Source: Mytilisepta virgata (Eukaryota > Mollusca > Bivalvia > Mytilida > Mytilidae). From it: a stretch of DNA of 64,000 nucleotides. Below the pieces are notes generated by a model. That model saw only the letters and a list, made by a program, of their open reading frames with translations. It did no database searches and was not told the origin of the DNA. Of this stretch, positions 44,188-55,639 are shown piece by piece (the first letter of the stretch is position 1; every line of letters begins with the position of its first letter). Both the position numbers and the translations under genes were made by a program. The stretch covers positions 93,827,539 through 93,891,538 of the forward strand of contig CM051519.1 of the NCBI GenBank assembly GCA_028015205.1. Reading direction: 5' to 3'.

Positions 44188-44950
44188 AATAGCTCCTTTT
44201 GGGTGCTACCTTTTTGTTCATTTGAATTTACATTTAAAGAATTAAAGACTCGACGTCGTGTTGTGTGGTGCAACCTCTAGTCATACTCACGATTTCATGT
44301 AAATTAATACTTGTATGATTTAATTTATAGTTAACTATTGCTAAATGAAAATTCATGAATGCTCACACAAAAAAAATATATTAGAAATACAGATAAAAAT
44401 TGAATTCTGCTTGCAACAAAGATGAATAATAATAAGTATTATTTACAATATGTATTCATAATATTTAATTAAATCTAGTGAAATAAATTTCCTACACCTT
44501 GACATAAACTTACATCTGTAATCTGTTGCTTCTTTCATATCGCACTTCCTTGTCTAAAAACAAATATGTTGAAATAAAAATACATGTATATGAAAATTGG
44601 CATCCACCCACGGGACTCAAAATTTTGTCGAAAAATAATTATATCCCTGTGTAAAGTTCGGAAAAGTTCTATTCTTTAGTGTTTCGGTAATTGTTTCGGA
44701 GCAGACACGGTGACAAAAAATATGTATTAAAAATATCTTGCTAACTCAAAGTCAACCTTTATTTGATTTTTCCCCCCTGTTTACGCTTGTTTTGATTCTT
44801 GTGGTCATAAATAGTTTTGATGATTTTCGGGTTCTCAAAGATTTTGTCGTGAGCTTACCTAAATATAAATATATAAAGAAAAGCAGTTGGTGTGTTTGGG
44901 AATCCATAAATGGAAAAAGATGAGCTTGTTTACTAGTTTTCTATGTCTGT
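44188..44950. other. Intergenic; possible end of the CARP 3' UTR at its right side
   Basis: AT-rich without recognised genes. A 40-bp stretch near 44512-44551 on the - strand could be an alternative last CARP exon (acceptor TTTTTAG, donor GTAAGT), but the frame adds no clear homology. Confidence 0.35.
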
Positions 44951-44954
44951 CATC

Positions 44955-44960
44955 TTTATT
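44955..44960 (-). promoter_or_regulatory. Candidate CARP polyadenylation signal
   Basis: AATAAA on the - strand, about 190 bp after the CARP stop codon, followed by GATGACAG. Confidence 0.4.
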
Positions 44961-45149
44961 AGATATAGTATAAGATTCACTGCTCTTTCACGCCAAATAA
45001 AAGGGTTGTCATGGAGTCTCAAAATATTTGGCGTTTTTGTGCAGTGAGAGTATGATTCTATGTAGCTACTTCCAGTGTAAATAAAACAATTCTGTTTAAT
45101 ACGGAAGGGCGTAATTAAGCTTCCTGTGCTCATTTCTCGGTCTACAGAA

Positions 45150-45359
45150 TTACCATGATATCACGTGGTTACAATTATAACTATTTGTACGAACGACTGC
45201 ATGAGAGATTTCATTTAAATTTTTACAGACCTTTCTGTTAAAGTTGATGTTTGTTGTCATTAGACGGTTATATGAAGGCATTGTTGGTCTAATATTATGT
45301 TTCAAAAAAGCTGATGATCCCGTTGTCTTGACTTTTCGAAGTCGTCTAAATCTATCCAA
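45150..45359 (-). CDS. CA10: CARP exon 8: NIRP, TNINF and C-terminus
   Basis: Encodes FRRLRKVKTTGSSAFLKHNI, RPTMPSYNRLMTTNINF, then a tail with VCKNLN that parallels the KDCPNN Cys of CARP X, ending HVISW. Stop at 45150-45152. Confidence 0.83.
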   Translation of the reverse strand: MDRFRRLRKVKTTGSSAFLKHNIRPTMPSYNRLMTTNINFNRKVCKNLNEISHAVVRTNSYNCNHVISW

Positions 45360-48300
45360 CTGTGTAAAATAAAATACTGTCAGTTTATATCTACATTGTA
45401 CTTAACTGCTTAATTATTAATATAATATTATAAAGATTGGTGTTCTTTATCGACTGATCATTCATCGTAATGATATTTTCTTTAAATACAATATAAAAAA
45501 TTATTTGATACCAATTTTGATGCTCCAGATTTGCACATTTCGTCTGGTTGTGCTCAAGGCCTAAAATGTTAAAAACTAAAAATAACAATCCAAATATTGA
45601 AGGGCAAATTCCAAAATGACCAAAAGATTAAAAACAAAACCGTCTAAGGACAGAGCTATTCACCAGGGAGATACGCCTTAGTTTTCGCTATTTTAACATT
45701 TTTGTAACAGTAGGCCAGCGATACAACTAAATGTAGGCTTCATTTGAAGTTTAAGTAAATGTATTGTACAAGTTATACAAATATTCATGTGAATATTTCA
45801 AATCTGTATACTCATCTTTGATTTTACAGAACGAATTAACTGTAATGTTATCTACAAATTCATACATAATTCTTCATTTTGACCGTTGTTTAAAAAAAAT
45901 TCATTTAAAGCAACTTTGTACATACTTGTTCTTTACTTATGTTTATGGGCCGATTAAGAATTATCCACGTAACTGATTCTGAACATCCTGGTTGTGTTAA
46001 CGAACCCTGGTATGTTATGTACTGACTGGTAGCCGGTACAAGAATTTCCACTGGTATACCAGATATGTTTGTTTTCTCACCTGAAATGATAAATTTCAGG
46101 AGTGTATGGACCTAAGGAATGTAATCATTCTTCTGTCAGTATCATCTCAAAACCCCCAACTTACGCCTATTGTAAGAGCGTTGGCAGACTGAAATTTCTC
46201 GAAAGAATTTCAGCTCTAACAAGTAAATGACAAAATAACACGAAGACTTGATAAAAGTGTTTAGCATTTTCTTATATGCGTATCATCATGGGGTTGATAC
46301 AAAATTAATATCTTATAGCGAAAAGAATGTCGACGCAATTGGGTACAAGGAAAATCTATAAGATAAGCGTACTCATGAGAGCAGTAAATCGCCGTGATAT
46401 TGGCTGCAATATCGCCAGCACGGGGTTAAACGACAATCAATCAATCAATGAGAGCAGTAAAACAAAGCACATATCAAATTATATAAAGATATACTCCTAA
46501 CTTTTCAAGTTCACAGTGTTAGGTAAGATTTGTACATCTCTAAAGAGGAAGCTTAAATTAAATAACCGGCAGGGTAAATAATAATAAAGTTCCAATATCA
46601 ATAATGAGATTATCTTGGTACTGAAAAAAACGAAAACAAAGTTACAATCCAATAAATCACACGGCAGAAGAAATTGGCAATAACAATAAATCCCAACGTG
46701 AAAAACGGGAAACACATCCGATTCTGCAGAGTTTCTCCGTTAATGATACCAGTTCTAGAAAATTTTATCAGGACATTTTTAATGCATTTTAAGATGCCTT
46801 CATTTGCACACAACCTTAAGTTCATCTAAATAAAATTGGTTACAACTTGATGTCCATGTTGTTAACGAAATGTTATACTAATACTGTACTGTGTGTGCAA
46901 TATTCTTGGGCAACTGATTGGTAAAAATATCATAGTTTTACTGCAATTCTGTACACCCCAACAGCCAACATGATTGAGAACAAAACATCACATATCCAAC
47001 AATGTTTCATTCCTTTGTGATGACGCCATATTTGATGACAAACAACTCATCAGTTGTGCTCAAGGCTTAAAATGGTGAAAACCAAAACAATAATCCCAAA
47101 CTTTTAAGAGAAAAATACCAAAATGACCAAAAGGGTAAAGCCAAAACCATCTAAGGACAGAGCAATGCACGAGGGTATAGACAAAACCATCTAAGGACAG
47201 AGCAAAATGCACGAGGGTATAGCCAAAACCATCTAAGGACAGAGCAAAATGCACGAGGGTATAGACAAAACCATCTAAGGACAGAGCAAAATGCACGAGG
47301 GTATAGCCAAAACCATCTAAGGACAGAGCAAAATGCACGAGGGTATAGCCAAAACCATCTAAGGACAGAGCAATGCACGCGGGTATAGCCAAAACCATCT
47401 AAGGACAGAGCAATGCACGAGGGTATAGCTAAAACCATCTAAGGACAGAGCAATGCACGAGGGTATAGCCAAAACCATCTATGGACAGAGCTATGCACGA
47501 GGGTATAGCCAAAACCATCTAAGGACAGAGCAAAATGCACGAGGGTATAGACAAAACCATCTAAGGACAGAGCAATGCACGAGGGTATAGCTAAAACCAT
47601 CTAAGGACAGAGCAATGCACGAGGGTATAGCCAAAACCATCTATGGACAGAACAATGCACGAGGGTATAGCCAAAACCATCTATGGACAGAACGATGCAC
47701 GAGGGTATAGTCAAAACCATCTATGGACAGAGCAATGCACGAGGGTATAGCCAAAACCATCTAAGGACAGAGCAAAATGCATGAGGGTATAGCCAAAACC
47801 ATCTAAGGACAGAACAAAATGCACGAGGGTATAGCCAAAACCATCTATGGACAGAGCAATGCACGAGGGTATAGCCAAAACCATCTAAGGACAGAGCAAA
47901 ATGCACGAGGGTATAGCCAAAACCATCTATGGACAGAGCAATGCACGAGGGTATAGCCAAAACCATCTAAGGACAGAGCAATGCACGAGGGTATAGCCAA
48001 AACCATCTAAGGACAGAGCAAAATGCACGAGGGTATAGCCAAAACCATCTAAGGACAGAGCAAAATGCACGAAGGTATAGCCAAAACCATCTAAGGACAG
48101 AGCAAAATGCACGAGGGTATAGCCAAAACCATCTAAGGACAGAGCAATGCACGAGGGTATAGCCAAAACCATCTAAGGACAGAGCAAAATGCACGAAGGT
48201 ATAGCCAAAACCATCTAAGGACAGAGCAAAATGCACGAGGGTATAGCCAAAACCATCTAAGGACAGAGCAATGCACGAGAGTATAGACAAAACCATCTAA

Positions 48301-51300
48301 GGACAGAGCAATGCACGAGGGTATAGCCAAAACCATCTAAGGACAGAGCAATGCATGAGGGTATAGCCAAAACCATCTAAGGACAGAGCAATGCACGAGG
48401 GTTAGCCAAAACCATCTAAGGACAGAGCAAAATGCACGAAGGTATAGCCAAAACCATCTAAGGACAGAGCAAAATGCACGAAGGTATAGCCAAAACCATC
48501 TAAGGACAGAGCAAAATGCACGAGGGTATAGCCAAAACCATCTAAGGACAGAGCAATGCACGAGGGTATAGACAAAACCATCTAAGGACAGAGCAATGCA
48601 CGAGGGTATAGCCAAAACCATCTAAGGACAGAGCAATGCATGAGGGTATAGCCAAAACAATCTAAGGACAGAGCAATGCACGAGGGTTAGCCAAAACCAT
48701 CTAAGGACAGAGCAATGCACGAGGGTATAGCCAAAACCATCTATGGACAGAGCAATGCACGAGGGTATAGCCAAAACCATCTAAGGACAGAGCAATGCAC
48801 GAGGGTATAGCCAAAACCATCTAAGGACAGAGCAATGCACGAGGGTATAGCCAAAACCATCTAAGGACAGAGCAAAATGCACGAGGGTATAGCCAAAACC
48901 ATCTATGGACAGAGCAATGCACGAGCGTATAGCCAAAACCATCTAAGGACAGAGCAATGCACGAGGGTATAGCCAAAACCATCTAAGGTCAGAGCAATGC
49001 ACGAGGGTATAGCCAAAACAATCTAAGGACAGAGCAATGCACGAGGGTATAGCCAAAACCATCTAAGGACACAGCAATGCACGAGGGTATAGCCAAAACC
49101 ATCTAAGGACACAGCAATGCACGAGGGTATAGCCAAAACCATCTAAGGACACAGCAATGCACGAGGGTATAGCCAAAACCATCTAAGGACACAGCAATGC
49201 ACGAGGGTATAGCCAAAACAATCTAAGGACAGAGCAATGCACGAGGGTATAGCCAAAACCATCTAAGGTCAGAGCAATGCACGAGGGTATAGCCAAAACC
49301 ATCTAAGGACACAGCAATGCACGATGGTATAGCCAAAACCATCTAAGGACACAGCAATGCACGAGGGTATAGCCAAAACCATCTATAAGGACAGAGCAAT
49401 GCACGAGGGTATAGCCAAAACCATCTATAAGGACAGAGCAATGCACGAGGGTATAGCCAAAACCATCTAAGGACAGAGCAATGCACGAGGGTATAGCCAA
49501 AACCATCTAAGGACAGAGCAATGCACGAGGGTATAGCCAAAACCATCTAAGGACACAGCAATGCACGAGGGTATAGCCAAAACAATCTAAGGACAGAGCA
49601 ATGCACGAGGGTATACCCAAAACCATCTAAGGACAGAGCAATGCACGAGGGTATAGCCAAAACAATCTAAGGACAGAGCAATGCACGAGGGTATACCCAA
49701 AACCATCTAAGGACAGAGCAATGCACGAGGGTATAGCCAAAACCATCTAAGGTCAGAGCAATGCACGAGGGTATAGCCAAAACCATCTAAGGACAGACCA
49801 ATGCACGAGGGTATAGCCAAAACCACCTAAGGACAGAGCAATGCACGAAGAATTACTCCTTAGTTACCACAAATCAAACATGTTTGTAAAAGTAAATTTA
49901 AAGTTTCAATTTCGGGCTAATATCGAAATACTAGAAACTGAGCTGTTACCACTGCAGGAAACAATATATAGACATATTATTACTTATAATTTAAACAATG
50001 TTTTGAAATCTTCCGCCAAAAACCGATCCTTAGTTAATAAAAGATACACAGCAGTCTTACCTTTCAACAACACATTTCCTGTATACCGTGAAATAAGTTC
50101 AAATGCTTCATTTGTAGTGTCTCCATACTGAAATAAATAATACCAAAATCAGCATATAAAAAGCGTCGGATATAAAATCGCTGGAGACAAAATAATAACA
50201 GTTTAACATATATCGATTAAATCGCATCAACAACATTTTAAGTGAATAGGAATTTTCTGTCAAACGAATACGGCCTATGTAATATGTGATTGGAATAAAA
50301 TCCACAATTACTGAAAAAATTTTACTTTGATAAAAGTCCCAAAATAATTATTTTATGTAATATGAGTTATATAATCTTAAGGTAACATTTTATAATTTAA
50401 ATTTAGTGTCTGTCTCAAGTCCACTCCAAAAAATCAAAACAAAAAGAAAACAAAACCAAAATTAAGGATTTGAATAGTAATTTTTTTAAATCCTTGTCAA
50501 AACAAAAGAAAACAAGACAAAACAAAATTGGGTAGATTAACATGTTACAAAAACATACTTTATGTTATTTAGTGAAGACTTTAGAGCATATAGTTTTCGA
50601 TCATACTTAAGTATATTAAAATATCAAATATATAAATGTTGTTACTGTTATGGAAATCAAATACCTGACCAAATATTGCAATAATAGCAACTCCATGGAA
50701 TGATCTTAAAGCTTGTGTTAGATTTGTGTACAAATCAGCATTGTATGTTAGTAAATGTACCTAAAATTAAAAAAGGATAGAGAATATAAATAATATTTTT
50801 TAATCAACATAAGTTTTTTTAACTCTACTCAGTAGCGGAAAAACTTGACAAAAGCAAGCTGAGACAGATTTCTTCCACTATCGAGTACACGACTGAGGTG
50901 TTTTTGGTATATAAAGGTCTTAATAATCATGATAATGATCAAGACGTTTTTATGATCAACACGTTTTTTTTTTACAGTTTTGTCAATCTAGTTTCTTATA
51001 AATTATGGGGTAAGTTATTTTGTTAGTTTGTTGAAAACAGTGTTTTTGGTGGGAGGACATCCGTGTCCCATGGACACATTGATTTCTTTTTTATACCCAT
51101 TTAGAACATGTTAGAAAAGAAGCCTGTATAGATTGTTAATTTTGTGGAAGCAGTCAGTAATTAACGTACAGTTCTTACATTTGATCATAAATTCATCCTT
51201 CCTTGTATAATATTCGCAATAATAAAAACTTTACAATTTCATTTGTCAAGGAAAATTTGAAAATATAGCACAGAAATACGTTGCGAAGTTTTGTTGTATT

Positions 51301-54300
51301 AAAGTACCAAAGGTGTCCAGGATCGTGTTTTAGAGACGTTCGTTCGCCCTGTCGCTATCTATGTATTGTAACGTCACGTATCTTGTGACGTCTTTTACTG
51401 AGTTTGAATCATTACATGTATCACCAGTCACGCTTTGTTATTGAGCCCACAAGTCTGATTCCAGCTATCCTAGATAAAGGGATAAAATTTGAATTAACTC
51501 AGTTAAGATCATTTTGTGTTATGTAGTTTAATAAGAGGATGTAATTGAGTGACGTCTCCTTATGTTTTCAATATATGAAAAAATATATATAAATTTTACT
51601 TCTGTGGGAAATTTCAGACCATCAATTGAATGTTCTGATCCTCCGTTCTTGCTTTCTTCTCCAAAATGAACTTTGATCTGTGCTACTTTGTGCTTGTATT
51701 TTAATGGTCCAGAATAAATAATCGGCCCATCATCAACATCAATGGTAACTCCGTGTCCATCATTTGTCATGTTTCCAGTAACCTGAACACAGAAGATATA
51801 TATAATTTTATAAATGCTCATTTATTTTTCAATTCTTAAAAAAAATATTCACAATTTGAGACATGTCGATTTTTTAAGCAGGAGAACTGATGTGGTTTAA
51901 CTGCACTATTTTGAGCTAGAACTGTTTTAATCAGCTCTGCACAATTCTCGCTGCTGTAGAAAGTATCTTCAGCTCCGAAGTATGTAAAGTTTATAAGGTT
52001 GATTAATTCTAAAATTCTGTTAAAAGTAGGCTTTAAACTCCAACAGGAAAAGTTGACATTACCCGGATTTTGGCGACCATTTTAGGCCCATTTGATTCTC
52101 ACCATTGATTAGTTGTTATCTTTTTGATATCCAAGGTTTTGGTCACAATCGGTATTTTATTCGATGAAGGTTAAAACAAAAATTATCATGGATACACATT
52201 GTACGTAATGATTGTCAGGGATACCCATTGTACGTAATGACTGTCAGGGATATCCATTGTACGTAATGACTGTCAGGGATAACCGTTGTACGTAATGACT
52301 GTCAGAGATACCCATTGTACGTAATGTCTGTCAGGGATATCCATTGTAAGTAATGACTGTCAGGGATACCTAATGTACGTAATGACTGTCAGGGATACCC
52401 ATTGTACGTACTGACTGTCAGGGATATCTATTGTACGTTATGACTGTCAGGGATACCCATTGTACGTAATGACTGTTAGGGATACCCATTGTACGTAATG
52501 TCTGTCAGGGATATCTATTGTACGTAATGACTGTCAGGGATACCCACTGTACGTAATGACTGTCAGAGATACCCACTGTACATTATGTCTGTCAGGGATA
52601 TCTATTGTACGTAATGACTGTCAGGGATACCCATTGTACGTAATGACTGTTAGGGATACCCATTGTACGTAATGAAAGTCAGAGATACCCATTGTATATA
52701 ATGACTGTCAGGGATACCCGTTGTGGGTAATGTCTGTCAGGGATATCCATTGTAAGTAATGACTGTCAGGGATACCCAATGTACGTAACGACTGTCAGAG
52801 ATACCCATTGTACGTAATGACTGTCAGGGATATCTATTGTACGTAATGACTGTCAGCGATACCCATTGTACGTAATGACTGTCAGAGATACCCATTGTAC
52901 GTAATGTCTGTCAGGGATATCTATTGTACGTAATGACTGTCAGGGATACCCACTGTACGTAATGACTGTCAGAGATACCCACTGTACATAATGTCTGTCA
53001 GGGATATCTATTGTACGTAATGACTGTCAGGGATACCCATTGTACGTAATGGCTGTCAGAGATACCCATTGTACGTAATGTCTGTCAGGGATATCCATTG
53101 TAAGTAATGACTGTCAGGGATACCCAATGTACGTAATGAATGTCAGGCATACCCATTGTACGTAATGACAATGTCTATGAAATGGTTTAACTCTTATCTA
53201 TCAGAAAGACCACAAAAAGTTGTAATCAATAATTTTGAAAGAAATGGCCAAATTTGTATTGTGGTGTTCCACAAGGTAGTATTCTTGGACCTTTGCTTTT
53301 TCTTTTATACATAAATGTCTTACCATTATATTTACAATACACTAGTCCTAATTTATATGCAGATGATACTACCATTCACTGTTCATCTTCTAATATATGT
53401 GACATCAATAGTTAATTGAATTTTGATATAAAAAAGGTGCAAGAATGGTGTAATGAAAATGATATGATGATAAATTAACAAAAACCAAATCAATGCTTGT
53501 ATCATCCAGTAAAAGGATTAGAAACAATACTGCCAATGTGTTCTTTAATAATACATTGCTGGATAATATTAAATGTGAAAAATTATTAGGTGTTATGATT
53601 GACAACTGTTTATCTTGGGCTGAACATATTAACAAACTAGTTTCAAAAATTTCTTCTCGGCTTGGGCTGATGTGCAGATTAAAATCTTATCTTCCATCAG
53701 AAGGTTTAATTTTGTACTATAATGCTTATATCTTACTATTGTTTGATTATTGTTGTACAATATGGGGCCAAGCCAGTTTAGCAAATTTAGAAAAGTTGTA
53801 TAAGTTGCAAAAAAGGGCTGCAAGAATTATACTTAATGCAAAAAGAGACATACCTACCAATATACTATTTAAAAAACTTGGATTGCTAACTATTTTTAAA
53901 AGAATTGATTATCACAAGGTGTTTTAATGTTTAAAAGCGTCAATAATCTTGCTCCAGAATATTTATGTGATGTCTTTAACACTGCTAATAATGCTTCAAC
54001 GTATTCTTTACGATCAACAAAAAGAAGAAACTTGTTTGTACCTCTTCCAAATACAAATTTTGCGAAGAAAAGTTTTTACTATTCTGGAATCATTTTATGG
54101 AATGCTTTACCAACAGACCTTAAATTGAATACAAATATAGAAACCTTCAAAAGAACGTATACAGATTACTTAAAGCTGCGTGAAGCTTTCTAAATTTGTT
54201 AAATTATAGTCAAAGTATTGGAAGGCGAGATGTCCTATTCTTTCAATGTTTATATTAAATGTAACATTTTATTGATTATATATATGTATATATGTATATA

Positions 54301-55600
54301 GATGGTCCTCATGGTGTGGATCTTTGTTTGTTGAAATTAGATCAATGTTAGATTAATTTATTGTTTGTGTTTTATTAATTCATATTTTAATTGAGGGCCC
54401 CAGGGAAGATTAGTATTTTAATACTAACTGTGTTACCCTCTTTAAATAAAGACATTACTTACTTACTTAATTACTTACTATCAGGGATACCTCTTGTACG
54501 TAATGACTGTCAGAGATATCCATTGTACGTAATGTCTGTCAGGGATACCCATTGTACGTAATGACTGTCAGAGATATCCATTGTACGTAATGTCTGTCAG
54601 GGAGACCGTTCGCATTCCTCATCGGAGTCTTCGTTTAAACAGTACGTTATGACTGTCAGGGATACCCAATGTACGTAATGACTGTCATGGATACCATATG
54701 TACGTAATGACTGTCAGAGATACCCATTGTACGTAATGACTGTCAGAGATATCCATTGTACGTAATGACTGTCAGGGATACCCATTGTACGTACTGACTG
54801 TCAGGGATACCAATTGTACGTAATGACTTTTCATCTAGTTTATTTATATAAGATATAGCATATCAGCAAAATAATATATATATATATATATATATATTTT
54901 CATAAACCATAAATACAGTGGTATAGAAAAAATTAAAATTAGATCTAATAATTGCTCCTTTCATTCACTGCATGTAGATCTAACAACACTCCATTTTTAC
55001 TTTCTGTTTTGATGACCTTTCCAATCAGTTTATCAGATTTCAGCCTTCATAATTTTCATTAGCCTAAGGATAAAACCCGAGAATTCTCAACAGGTCATCA
55101 GATCAGAAAGTAAAATGGAGTGTTGTTAAATCTACATGCAGTGACTGGAAGAAGCAATTAGTAGATCTAATTTTAATTAGATTGAAGCAACAAAACAGTG
55201 GAAAAAGTAGGACTAACACTTGAGACAAAGAGATAACCAAAAGGAGTAAAAACATAAACCAAACCAAAGAATACCAGAACAAGACAGGACGAAAAATAAA
55301 GAACTTGGAATGTGAACTACCACAATCTATTACGCAGTTACTGTGACCGAGTATATTTTGAAATTAACGAAACTAGTTTTGGGTTGCTTATTATAGTCTT
55401 CGATAACTTTTTAGGTTACAGGTAGAAAATTTGCGTAATGAATACGATAGCTTTACCTTTTTAGGAAATATGTAGAACGGTTCTAGGTTTGGGTCAAATA
55501 GTAGTTGACTAGAGTTTATGTCAATTGGTGATTGAAACTTTCCATCAGAACAAACGGCCCAATCGTCATTTGATTTACCCCAGAACTGGAATCCTGAAGG

Positions 55601-55639
<39 letters not shown>

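Noticed and set aside
44512..44551. Alternative last CARP exon
   Set aside because: It needs the weak GTCTGT donor at 45230 and yet another exon. The continuous reading to the stop at 45150 keeps the expected Cys and length, so it was preferred.
47060..49546. Many antisense ORFs of 67-112 aa with LDGFGYTLVHF-type repeats
   Set aside because: They are translations of the 40-bp satellite; the repeat length (not a multiple of 3) opens all antisense frames between stops. They lie in a CARP intron with no splice support.
49841..50131. 96-aa + strand ORF right of the 40-bp array
   Set aside because: It starts in the last repeat unit and overlaps CARP exon 6 on the opposite strand, which has strong support.
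52190..54830. CRISPR-like array (29-bp repeats)
   Set aside because: Units are contiguous with no unique spacers, no cas genes are present, and the host is a eukaryote. The same holds for the 40-bp array.
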